Of a stretch of DNA of 64,000 nucleotides, positions 24,405-37,600 are shown one piece after another. The stretch spans positions 496,001 to 560,000 of the forward strand of contig JBAJFE010000016.1 in NCBI GenBank assembly GCA_037903355.1, written 5' to 3'. The notes below the pieces were generated by a model, which was not told the origin of the DNA, made no database searches, and saw only the letters and a list, made by a program, of their open reading frames with translations. Both the position numbers and the translations under genes were made by a program. The DNA comes from Trichuris trichiura (lineage: Eukaryota > Nematoda > Enoplea > Trichinellida > Trichuridae). Numbering within the stretch: position 1 is the first letter of the stretch; each line of letters begins with the position of its first letter.

Positions 24405-24413
24405 GTTGTTGTT
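24334..24413. repeat. TTA microsatellite ending in TTG
   Basis: A run of TTA triplets is followed by three TTG triplets. The same TTA-to-TTG transition occurs in the 23.2-kb microsatellite. Confidence 0.95.
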
Positions 24414-26393
<1,980 letters not shown>

Positions 26394-26731
26394 GACAAGT
26401 TTTCATAAGAGCGTGAGGCCGGTGTCTTTTCGTTGCCGCGTAAAGGGCATCCCTGTTTTCCAAAGATTTAATGAAGAAATAAAAGTTGTGCGAAATTTTT
26501 AAAGTCTGAAGCAGCTTTCGTCCTCAGCGCTCGAATAGCCGTTTAAGGCGGAATGTGGTAGTCAAAAAAACGTTAAAGCAAATTTAATTTCATTATTGAA
26601 CTGTTGGAAAAGAGGGAAATGTGCTATGCGGAAAAGAAAAGAGACTTGTCGGTTACGCGCCCTACCGTCTGAGATTTGCAGGTTCCTTTCTGGCAAGAAT
26701 GCGGATATGCTGTTCTGTTCTTCCTGGCAAG

Positions 26732-26834
26732 CATGCTGACCATTGCGTTCGGGCCTCGTTCAAGCCCAAGCCAAGATATATGCCTTACGTTTGGGTTTAG
26801 GCTTAGATAAAGACAGAACAGGATAGCCGACAAG
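26732..26834. repeat. Foldback repeat, TTAGGC family copy B
   Basis: The left arm (26732-26772, ending AAGCCCAAGCC) and right arm (26793-26834, beginning GGTTTAGGCTTAG) are imperfect inverted repeats around a conserved centre, GATATATGCCTTACGTTTG. The same arrangement occurs near 44657-44755 and 48935-49023, and a rearranged version lies at 22730-22780. No coding content. A short foldback MITE is the simplest reading. Confidence 0.65.
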
Positions 26835-29318
26835 CTTACACTAGGATGGTATGGCATGTATCCGAAAATGCTCAAAAAAACGATAAGAAAATGGGAAATC
26901 AATAATAATCAATCCGTAAATACATTGTAATTAACGGATAGTTGCCATATTACGATACCTAGGAAAGATTTTTAAAAACTACAAAATGCCTGCAAAGGAT
27001 TTAGGGACTCGTAGCGACCTTAATAATAAATAGTAAGTTAATTTTTTCTCTTATTCTTTCTTCTTTTTGTTTCTATGAACATTTAAGCCCCGTTTTCTTA
27101 TTTGAATATGAGTTTTCCCTAATTGTCAGATTATTGCTTCGTTTATCCATTCCGTTAAATCATCTCCATTAGCCTACCTTTTTAGAATTCCACTGCGCGT
27201 TTTTGATTTTTCTGAGTTGTACGTTACAGCTTAAGTTTTCGCATTTATTGATTAGCCATTCATGTTGCACCTTCTTACCATTTCCTTTTTGAACTCCGTG
27301 AGTAGTAAAGCGGTTAGTGCATATAGGGTTGTACAGGGCAAACACTGCTGCCTCATTCGTGTTCGCCCGTCTAATTCAGTTTTTTTTAACGTTGTAAATA
27401 TCTCCTTAAATACATTGCTAATGGTGAGTATTGCAGATGCAAATTGAGCATAAGCAATCATGCCTGACATGGTCCATTGGTGATTTGCAAATATGTTAGT
27501 ACGCAAGCAAATTTTAGCAAAGTATAGCCCGCGTTTCCTGCTTTAGACAATTTTGGAATGAAATAAAGCGCGAGACGATTAGTAGACATATCTGTGACAA
27601 CCGACAGCAGGAATTGACGTTCCTTTTCAATTACGTAAGTTGTATATTGATTAACTGCATTGGAAAGTTAGATTCCGACGAGAAACAATTGTATTCAAAA
27701 GAAAAGAGCAAATATCGGATGCGCAGGTTTCTCAACGTACTTACAGTACGGTGTAAGCTTTCCCGAGCAAATTTTCAAACTATAACCATTCACATATGAA
27801 CGCGGAAACTTTTATTTCACTTACAGATCGTTCTCCCAACGGTACATTTCGTTATACAGTTGTCAGATGCCATTTAGATCAGATTATTAAGAAAGTATGA
27901 AAACCTACGCCATTTGCAGAACATCTGAGACCTAGGAAGTAAAGAGGTGGCAGATTTCTTTCCTTTCGTTAAATAGCTACAATCTCTCTTTAAATTTAAC
28001 TGACGTGATGTTGTCAGATGAAGTCGTATCCTGTAGTTTCTATTTGTGACGTCACGTCGAAAGCTGATAAACTTAAGGTTTTTTGAGCATTTTGTAAAAA
28101 GGAACGTCGACCTGCCTTTTAGGCGTTCCTGTTGTTAGGCGGCACACAATATCTACGGGAAAGCAGCGGCGTAAAATGGCATTCAGAATTCATATTTTAA
28201 ATATGGATGTGAAAAAATAATAAACAGTATTTGAGCAGTTATGAGCAGTTCCCAGCGGTACGCTTCCTTAAAAGGAGCTGATATGTTGAATTAAAGATTA
28301 AGCCGCCATTAAAAGATACGGAAAGACGCGGTGATCCCATTGTTGCTCAGTCAGCATTCGTAAATGATTTCCCTGTAATAACTATGAATGAATTAGGCAT
28401 AGATCGGCATGACTCCTGACGGACGGTTCAAATTATGAAAGAGAAAATTGAAAGATGCTTCAATCAGAGTATTTGTAATATTTAGCTTCTAAGGAAAGAT
28501 TAAATCGTAGTTTATCAGTATAGCCATTGTTAATCAGCGATTCTACAATACGCTTTAATCAGTTAATCGATCGTGACAAGAGAGCGTAGATTAGCAAAGT
28601 ACGAAGCGCATTGATCTGTAATATTAGATGTTATTCCGTCTCCTACTTTGTCTCATATATTGATAAATCCATACAATGCAATGTGAATGTATTCGTCTTC
28701 AGGAAATTCCTGAATTTTAGCAACATTCGTTTTGCACTGCGTTTTCCTAAGAAGTGTTCGCCTGTTTGATGCATGTTTATTTATTCTGCTTTGTTGGATG
28801 CGATGATGATGAATTGAAAACGTAGTAGATCTATTGGTTGAGGAATTAACAGTATTGGCCCCCAGCAAACTATTAACCGCCCAAGAATGCCATCCGCACA
28901 AGATTTATTGCTCAATTTGAGTTTGTAAGGACTCGCATCCCTCACATATACGGGTACGTAGGTGCTATATTGATTACAAGAGATTTTGACTCAGAGGAGC
29001 TTTCATGCATGAAGACTTCACGGCGCTGTTCCTATTTTAGAGTCACATCATTCCGAAAACTTTTTTTTACTCACTTTTCCAAGCGCGTATAATGGTCAGA
29101 TGCATAAGCCAACTTGACTACTATTGACCAGATGAGCACAAGGGGGCTGTAGTTAGCAAAGCTTATTTTCAGAATTCAAATTTATCCAACTCTTTCTCTG
29201 TGTTTGAGGTTGTATAGTCGGAAGTAATTTCTCCTGCAAGCAAAAGAAGTTCGTATATTTGGTAGCTGTCCAGTAGAGCACAATAACCATATTTGACCCT
29301 TGTTCTCATTTTGCGCAG
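26835..29318. other. Intergenic, nothing supported
   Basis: No long frame. A partial tRNA-like A box at about 27308 was examined and rejected. A 10-bp duplicated TATGAGCAGT-type motif near 28240 is minor. The last 100 bp presumably include the 5' leader of the receptor gene. Confidence 0.4.
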
Positions 29319-30324
29319 ATGAATATTACGTGCGTACTGCCAAGAGTTGAAAACGATGGTTGTACGAAAAACATCTCCGTCCTATTGGTGCATAAAGAAG
29401 TGGCCGATTCTCGCTTGTCGGAACTCATTGCTCTTACAGGCTATGGCATATTTGGAATGTGCATTATTCTCAGCAGTATTTATCTATTCATTGCTATTCA
29501 CAAAAGAAAACTGTACACGAGCTTCTACATTTCGGGTAAGTGTTAAGTCTCTCTCTCTCTCTTGCAAAAAAACCTTGAAACCACCAAGTATGGAAAAATT
29601 CAAAAAAATGAGGTTTTCCTTTTCAGGAATCGCAGTTGGCAATATTCTTACGGGCATTGGTTACTTGCACGCATCCGTCTATCGATTGTTTGTTTACGTC
29701 GAGCGTGTTGAAGACATTACGCCTTTGCAATGCATGATCAGGAATTGGCAACTTACGCTGTTCGTTTTTGGAGACACTTTATCTTTGTTTTCCTTCCTTA
29801 TGGTCAGCTTGCAGCATTACATGGCTAGTGCAGCGCTAACGCTGAATAAGCATGTGGACAAGTTTGTCAAATTTGCAATGATGCCTGTCATTATTGTCAT
29901 GATAATGTCCTGTTGGTTATCTGCAGCCTTAAGGCAAGAAGAAGTAATCTCTGCCTATTGCTATGGACCCAGCGTAATATCTAACATCATGACGAAAATA
30001 ATATGGGGCGCACATGCAGTTATGGGTTTACTAAACTTTTTGATTTACTTGAAGATGCTTTTCAAGCTGCGCAGTAGACGTAAAGTGTCACGGACGGCTA
30101 CCTGCGTAATTGCCGCCCAAAGGGATGTAGCAGTGATCAAGCGTTTGAGCTTTTACATGTTAGCTTTGTTTCTTACTTCATTCGTACCTGATCTGCTCAT
30201 CTGTGCCAGCTTGAAAGAGTTACCATTCAAATTTCTCTTCCTGCTGCCCGGTGTCGCCCGAACAGTCAGTGTGTTGCTATTATTTTTCGCAAATCCTAAG
30301 ATGAAAGTTGAATCCTCGGAATGA
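29319..30324 (+). CDS. Seven-transmembrane receptor, two exons
   Basis: Plasma-membrane receptor of the rhodopsin-like nematode chemoreceptor type. Exon 1 is 29319-29535 and exon 2 is 29627-30324; the 91-bp intron begins GTAAGT, carries a CT run and ends TTTCAG, and the join restores a Gly codon (YIS-G-IAVGN). The roughly 304-residue product has a short extracellular N-terminus with an NIT/NIS glycosylation-type site, then seven hydrophobic segments, beginning with LIALTGYGIFGMCIILSSIYLFIAI. A CMIRNW segment ahead of TM3 supplies the usual extracellular Cys. A basic RSRRKVSRTATC loop lies between TM5 and TM6. TM7 ends in FFANPKMK, a degenerate NPxxY. The classical DRY after TM3 is replaced by LQHYMA. 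GCGCAG sits directly before the ATG, suggesting trans-splicing or a 5'UTR intron. Ligand unknown; the subfamily (srsx-like) is a guess. Confidence 0.75.
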
Positions 30325-32423
30325 AGCCATAAAAGACCGTCAACGTTTGAAACATGTGACCGCCCGGCTTAGCAAACATTCTTCAGCGTAAGTTTTTTAA
30401 CCATTCTCCAATTATTTATAATGGTGACTTAAATTCAGAATTTGCTGAAAAAATAATTGCTCAGTGTACGAAATGCATTTCGAAGGAGTTATGAAGAGTT
30501 GAAGCCTTTGCGAATTCGACGTCGTTTTGCTGAAAGACTGAAAGCGAGAAGATAACACGCAGCCGCTACGTGACAAAGCAAAGCCACACAGCCACATTTA
30601 AAAAGCAACATCACAAAGTTTGGAAATATAGCTTTGCAGACAAACGGACTGCTTAATAAGCGGATGTCCTGTAGTCAGATGTCACATCGAAAAACGCCAA
30701 AGCAATCAAGCAACATCTCGTCGCCTAAAAGATTATAGAAGAGTTTCGGGCGTGCAATGGAAAGAAAAAAGTTTGCGAAGTAATTAAATTCATTTTCAGT
30801 TCATACGAACAACGAAATTCGTTAACTTGCAAAGCCGTGACATTTTTCTTTAGCGCGGCCCTATTCGTACCTGCTAATCAAATTATCTGATTTGCATAAA
30901 GGTGAATTTCATTTATGTAAATTTTGACGCTCATTGAAGGCTGCCAATTATCTGCTGTAGCTTCGAAATAAGCGCGTTTTACGTTCTCGCGACGCTAACG
31001 CTAAGTTCAGGTTGGCAAAAGATGCCGAAAAGCGCATAGATCGAATTGAGCGATAAATTGCGTAATCAAAGACAAGGAAGTTATCACCATGAATTGTTGC
31101 TGAAAATTAGCATAAATTCGCGCTATCTTAAAAGGAAAATAGTAACTATAGGTATGCATCAACACTTTGCTGTTTGTCACATTTGTCTTCAAGTATTTAC
31201 AGTGTAACTTTTAAAAAAATTAGCTGTGCATGTATGGAAAGCAAAATTTGCGCTCCTTATCACTGGCAGCGACTTGCGACATTTTGAGCGTCATATTTTC
31301 TATTGTGTCCACTCTTCCCAACAGGCGCTTCAACGGCTTGAATATATTAAGCAAAACAATAAATCGCTTCATAAGCTCTTACGATGTCTTAATGTAAATG
31401 CGTAACGTTTAGTTTGCCTATTGAACATTCGCGCGTATTTGCCGCGAACAGAGAATACGGATTTTCTCTCAATAACGGTAACTTTTATTTTTGAGAAGCG
31501 AAAAACGAACAGCGAGTTGTCTCTAATTTGTTCGCACTGTCAATTATCCTAGTAGTCAGCATGTTAGCGCCAACTGAGAAATAGTACAGTACGAAGAAAA
31601 AATTCGCAGGCTTGTAGCTTATACAGTAAGCATATTAAAAAATGAAAAGTCAAAGCAGACAGATTGAGCCAGCAGCGACGATAGGCTCGAACCGCTCTGC
31701 ACCTTTTGTATTTGCAAATTGCAGCTGAAGGTCAAATAAAACTAAGCGCAAGTCGCTTTCCGATTTCAAGTGAACAAGATGACCAATTATAAAAAAACAG
31801 GGCTTTAAGTTTTCCAAAACTCAATATGATTACCACCATAGGCGAACGGAAATTCATTAGAAGCTTTTGGCGGTCGCTTTTCAAAAGAAAACTAGTGCAT
31901 TCGTCCTATTCCTCACGCCTACCGTAAGACTGAAGGCTTATTTGAATGATCTTCAGGATAGCATAATTTAACCTGCTAATCAGAATTATGTAAAAACGTA
32001 AAATCTGAATACCTACAGTCCCCATCTTCGCTTTAGTCTAACGCTGAAAAATAAAGTAATGAAGAAAAAGCACTAACATACTTAATACCCTATTCGAAAG
32101 AAGCGGCCTCTTAATTACTGCCGAAGACTTGAACTCAACTTCAGCCGCCGCTGCTCTTTTAAAAAAACGCAAATAGCATTTTTAAGCCAAAATGTCTTCT
32201 ACAAAATGACAAAATATACAGGATGTATGTAACGCTTTCTTATGCTAAAACAGTCAGCGTTTATTATCGCAGAATGCATTTAAGTTCAAAGAAAACGATC
32301 ATGTCCAAAGGTGTACGTTGGTAGACCACGAAGAGAACATAAAGGAATTAGAGAACGGTTAACTAGTCCTATCCGCGCTTCTTCTTTTTACGCATGCTGA
32401 CTGAGCCGCCGTATTTTGAGCTA
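30325..32423. other. Intergenic, nothing supported
   Basis: Only frames of about 60 codons occur, on the minus strand (30412-30597 and 31007-31192). A B-box-like GGTTCGAGCC (minus strand, about 31690) does not fold as a tRNA. Nothing else recognised. Confidence 0.4.
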
Positions 32424-33319
32424 TCATGCTTGTCCCTTGGCCTTCCTAGCTTCTTTCGCTAAAATTTTGAAGAATTTAGACAGTACACAGTATGGCGAAT
32501 GAATGAGATAAATTGTACGCAACTATGATGCGCTATAAAAAAGAAAAGGATGCGTAAGTCTGATTATATCTATTTAAAATTACCGTAGCACAACGGAAGC
32601 AAATGCAAAATGAATACATTACCCTCTTGCTCCTGCTGACGTTTTTTGGCCGCTTCTTCACGCTGTTTCCGTATCAAAGCTAAACGAGCTAAATCTGCGC
32701 GAGCTTCTTCTGTTTTACCTTCAGCATGCAAAGCTAAGTAATGTTGGCGAGCCCGTTCCTTTTCCACAGCTTCGCTGGAAGAAAACAAACGTCCGCGAAA
32801 GCACAAGTGAATAGAACAGCAACTAACCGTTCGCGACGGGTCATTTCAGGTGGTCCTTTGTGCACGTTAACGTCGGTTACCTTTTTACTTTTCACAACGC
32901 GTCGATTCGGATTCTCAATTTCGATAAGGTGCTGAACACCTTTGTGCTTGCCGGTGTCTTCGTCGTCGCTACTTTCCTCGGATTCTCCGGAGGAGCTGTC
33001 CGACCGAGCCGCATCTGCCACTTTACGCGGTTTATCAAAGTCGTGAATTCTCAACTCTTGATTTTGGTCTCTGCTAAGAATTTCGTCTTCATCCTAAGGT
33101 AAAAACGCCCGTCAATTCACCAAGAGAAAACAGTAAACGTTTTACTCGATGTCTCGCTTTTTCGACTTCCTCCTGCTGCGCTTTTAGCTCATCAAAGCTA
33201 GTGAAGTGACGAGGACCGCCTTTGTGGCCAAACTTCTTTTTACCGCCGCCTAAACGTCAAAAATGCGCCTTGCTAGCAAGATTTAAAATAGGAAACGACC
33301 GCTTACGTGGTTTGGACAT
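32424..33319 (-). CDS. pdap1: PDAP1-like 28 kDa heat- and acid-stable phosphoprotein
   Basis: Small, highly charged cytosolic phosphoprotein of the PDAP1/PP28 family. I derive five exons on the minus strand: 33319-33307, 33250-33146, 33093-32828, 32774-32623 and 32458-32424, all with GT..AG borders and compatible phases. The N-terminus [17 protein letters not shown] is followed by [18 protein letters not shown], the family's opening block. An acidic Ser/Asp/Glu stretch ([14 protein letters not shown]) offers CK2-type phosphorylation sites. The conserved core is [15 protein letters not shown], then [11 protein letters not shown] and a Lys/Arg/Glu-rich coiled-coil region with [13 protein letters not shown]. 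It ends in a short basic peptide and TGA. Related proteins bind PDGF and are mTOR-linked phosphoproteins in mammals (family knowledge). The start lies 261 bp from a divergent plus-strand ORF. Confidence 0.85.
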
Positions 33320-33579
33320 TTGAGCGTCGTAAAGCAATTGCACTTCAAATGTTGGTTAAGCAAATTTGCCTCAGCGTATTCGCTCAACTTCGGTGGGGCG
33401 AAAACTGGCAATGGATGGTACTGTAAAAACTTCTAGAATGCGCAGGACCTTTTGGAAAGAGCGAGTTTGTATTTTTAAAAAACTATTCTTAGGAAAGTAT
33501 CGACGCCACCAAAGCACTCCATTTTGATTGAAAAAGCGGAAAAGTCGCATAAACTTCGCAAGTAACAGTTACTGACCGG

Positions 33580-33855
33580 TTGGCTAATTTTCAGAGTTTG
33601 GGCAGCGCAACGGACAAAAAAACTCGTTTTAAAAGTGCGACCGCAGTGCCATACAAAAAATGCATAAAACGCCTAATGACTAGTCCAACCGAAAGCGCCG
33701 CAATGGAACTTTTTGCTAGTGACGCCGCTCGTCAGTACAGTAAGCGATTGTTGCAAATTAATAAATGCTTTCAAGAATTTTCACCCAGTTTTACAAAATT
33801 CTTCCCGCGGAAAATGGAATGGAAATCGTATAATGCTGAACAAGATCGACGTTAA
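33580..33855 (+). CDS. Hypothetical 91-aa basic protein
   Basis: An ATG-started frame between the divergent PDAP1-like gene and BUD31. The product is basic, with PYKKCIKRLM, a helical SAAMELFASDAARQYSKRLL stretch and an aromatic FSPSFTKFFPRKMEW segment. TTTTCAG inside its second to fourth codons could instead be a splice acceptor, making this the last exon of a longer message. No family recognised. It ends 84 bp before the BUD31 start, so it could be its 5' neighbour in a shared transcript. Confidence 0.4.
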   Translation: MANFQSLGSATDKKTRFKSATAVPYKKCIKRLMTSPTESAAMELFASDAARQYSKRLLQINKCFQEFSPSFTKFFPRKMEWKSYNAEQDRR

Positions 33856-33939
33856 CAAGTAATACGCCTGCTAACCTGACTATCATTATATTTTGTAGCG
33901 TATATCTTTTGGCGTTTCGCGAGGGATCGACGGTCGTAA

Positions 33940-34531
33940 ATGAATCGTATACGAGCACGAAACCCGCCCGAAGGATGGGATTTGATTGAAGCATCGTTGG
34001 AAGAGTTTGAACAAAAAATGCGCGAAGGTAGGCATTCAATTATACGTACCCTTTGTGCCACTTCGTTTGCTCAAGCCGAGTCTGAGCCGCACGAGGGAAG
34101 GCGACGCGTCGAAGCGTTATGGCCCATATTTCGAATCCATCATCAAAGATCTCGGTATATCTACGAATTGTTTTACAAGCGCAAAGCGATTTCCAAAGGT
34201 CAGTTCTCTCTTCGTAGCCTTTACGCTTCCTTGAATTTTAACCCCCATTTTATAGAGTTATACCAATTTTGTCTGGATAACAAGTTGGCCGACGGCGCTT
34301 TAATTGCAAAATGGAAAAAACCCGGCTTCGAGAACCTATGCTGCTTGCCGTGCATTCAAACTCGCGATACCAATTTCGGCACCAACTGCATTTGTCGAGT
34401 ACCGAAGACGAAACTCGAAGAGGTATTTAAAACGCTTATTAGCTGTAGCTGTAAAAACGTACATTTTTCCCGTTTCGCAGAGTCGTCTCATTGAGTGCGT
34501 TCACTGTGGTTGCCGCGGGTGCTCCGGCTGA
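33940..34531 (+). CDS. bud31: BUD31 / G10 spliceosome protein, four exons
   Basis: Nuclear splicing factor of the G10 family, part of the activated spliceosome. Exons are 33940-34027, 34076-34198, 34256-34422 and 34481-34531; introns are 48, 57 and 58 bp, and phases join cleanly. Domain landmarks in order: [93 protein letters not shown] and the terminal [11 protein letters not shown]. The nine C-terminal-half cysteines that bind zinc are present. Length is about 142 residues, as usual for the family. The start MNRIRARN lacks some of the basic residues common at the N-terminus. It converges on exportin-6: stop codons lie only about 70 bp apart. Confidence 0.97.
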
Positions 34532-34601
34532 TTTCGCGCGGCAAGAAATTCCAGTCGGACATAATTCATTAAAATTTTTAAGAGATGTACACAAAAAATG
34601 C

Positions 34602-37600
34602 TTAGGCAGTTGTTAGCGAATTCATTAAGCGACAAAAGCCTGTGTCATGAACAACACCTTTGAGCGTAATAGAAAACGTTGGTACTTCGTGGCAGTTGAG
34701 CAAACGACCGCATAACTTGGAAGCTTGTTCTTCTGATAGACCGCAGTTGGTCTCCATTATAGCTGGCAGAATCTTATTGCAGAATTGGTCTAAGTTAGGG
34801 CAAGCCATAACCGCAAGCGTATCGCAGATGTCGTCCAGCAAAATGTCGTGCTCCCTATTGACGAGCGTGACGAATAATGTGCTAACAAAGTCGTTATAAA
34901 ATTGGGATATAAACACTTCCTTAAAAAAAAAGAATAAAATTAGCCGCAAAATTTATTTTCGTCGATCCTACTTTTGTAAACAGGGAATGCTTTGCGTGCA
35001 GCATGTTCAACTGGCCAATAACTACCTTGGCCGTTTCAAGTTCCAGCTCAACGATTCCCGCGCAAAATATGATCATGATACTTCTCAATTCTTCCTTTGC
35101 CGTAGCGTCGAGCTCGTTTGGCGATGGTACAAAGTATTGCCGCCAACGAGCGCAAATAATTTTACCCAACAGCTCGTAGTAAGACTGTATCACCTCGGTA
35201 TCGCTCTGAAAGAAAAATTATTTAAAATAATGATGTTCAAGTCGCACACAAGGGTACGGTAACTCTGACAAACCGTTTAAAAGCGGTTAGTGGCATTGCT
35301 GCTAACAAAAGTTAACCAACATAAAATCGCCACTAAAAATTCTTTACTATTTAAATTGTACGAACTAATAACCGAATGACAAAATGGGAGCTGGTTGAAA
35401 GAAAACGGCTGCGAACGAAAATCGGCACAACAAATTACCATGATGTCTAAATTTTCGATTAACTGAGCCAATCCAGAATGCAGAAACGTATATGCGATTT
35501 TGTAATCTTTTCCATTAGATGCCATGTGATTACTGTAGAGAGAAGTAAAATCAAGTTCTGTTGGTCTCAGTTAGGACAAACAGCCCATTAAGATCCAACC
35601 TAATTTTAGTTAAGCTGCTCGCGGTTATATACACTAACGGAATTTGATTTCACCTAACGAAAAAGGTCCGGCGTTCTACCGTGCTTGGATGCGAGAAGTT
35701 TCTAAAAGTACGCACACATATATTAGTCGCCAATAGCAGTTTTAGAAAATCCTGTTTGAGAATTCGTTGCTTCTCCCTGGACTTTGTACATGGTTAGCTC
35801 TATTGAAAACATGATGCTTTTATACGGGAGCGTGTGTTTTCATATTGAAAATATCTTTATTACGGATTCTCTCCCGTTGAGAAGTAAAATAAAAAGATTT
35901 CTGTCAGCTGCACGACATTTGGAGCACACACGTGTTAAAGCAGGACTCACACAAGGACAACTAACTTTCCTGCTTAAATGTAGAGACCATGGAATTTTAC
36001 CCAATTGCTTCAAGCTAAAATGGGGCCAGTATGTAGATAATCAAACCAGAAGAATCTTATTCACGGCTGGATTATCGCTACTACGAAATGTTATAAGAAA
36101 ACACAGGTCCACTCTAGCAAGACTACGAGCAGATTACATTTGCACGCTGGATTTCCTCAGAACATGGTTACACAAAAATATTTACGAAACCCTGATCAAT
36201 CACGTGAAACTCGCCACAAGAACGGCATGCACTTCGCAAAAGCATGTACTAAAAAGGAAATTTGACAACCTTCAAATCAGACCCCAGACGATATCTTCAC
36301 ACTCTTACAGGAGCTCTCCACAAAGAAACACTGCGACAAAGCTAAGCACGGGGGTTATTAACCTTAGCTCTGCACCTCTAAATGAGAGTGAGAGAACTAT
36401 ATTAGAAAAAGGACTAAACTTCGTCCCAACTCCCAAAAAGCCACCCTTTCTCGACATCATTGTCTCCATTGAGGACAGCCTATCTTCAGTTGACCCACAG
36501 ATAGCCACACGGATTAGGAATAGTTTATCTTCAATTATCCTAGGTCACAACTTTAACAACACTCCAAACTTAAACCGATACGAGATGAATTGCTTACGTC
36601 AACTAAGAAAACAATCCAGCAGAATTATCACAAAAGCAGATAAAGGAAATAGAACAGTTCTACTGGACAGAAGCACCTACACTGAAAAGATGACAACTAT
36701 ATTAAACACAGAGAATTACACACCTCTACCCGCCGACCCTACAGAAGCCTCTCGGAAAAATCTCCGTTCTCTTCTCGTTACGTTTGCCGCAGAGACCAAA
36801 GAATCAGAAATATCCAAATTAGCAACACATCTTAAATTCGCGTCGAATTATAGACCCCCTGAGCTATACGGGCTTCCCAAAGTACACAAACCGAATGTCC
36901 CACTAAGACCAATAGTATCTACAATCAACAGCACTACAAGCGAGCTCAGTCGATACTTAAAAAAGATCATCAAACCCTTAACCGGCAAAGAACCCTCTTT
37001 CGTCAAAAATAGCAAATCTTTCGTCAATGAAATACGAAACCATCACTTAAAACCCGATGAGATTCTAGTCAGTTACGATGTAAAAGATTTATTCCCGAGC
37101 ATTCCAGTGCCAGACACATTGGAGATGTTGTACAGCCTCCTCAATGCAGATACAAGTCTACCCAGCAGAACAAAGTTAAATCCCTTTCACATTATCAAGC
37201 TGGTTTCTTTTTGCATGCAAGATGGCAATTACTTTACCTTTGACAACAAATACTACAAACAATCCAGCGGAGTCCCAATGGGCAGTTCTTTATCCCCAGT
37301 CTTAGCAGAAGTTTTTATGGGAAACCTTGAGAGAAGAATTTTCGAAAACGTAGACAGACAAATCGCCCCACTCCTCTTCAAAAGATATGTGGACGATATC
37401 TTTGTAATTATCAAGGCCGGAAAAGAAGAACAATTTCTACAATTCCTCAACAACATGCGCCCAAACCAGATAGTCTTCACCATGGAAAAAGAAGAAAACA
37501 AAAGTCTTCCCTTTCTAGATGTGCTTATTATTCGCACAAATGAAGGGCTTAAAACCAGAGTCTATAGGAAACCCACGCAGACTGAACAATATCTCAACTT

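Noticed and set aside
27290..27380. tRNA-like A box (TAGTAAAGCGG) with a downstream T run
   Set aside because: The B box does not match, the acceptor stem does not pair and the expected anticodon arm is missing.
31665..31715. B-box-like GGTTCGAGCC on the minus strand
   Set aside because: Flanking bases do not form a T stem and no A box or acceptor stem is placed correctly.
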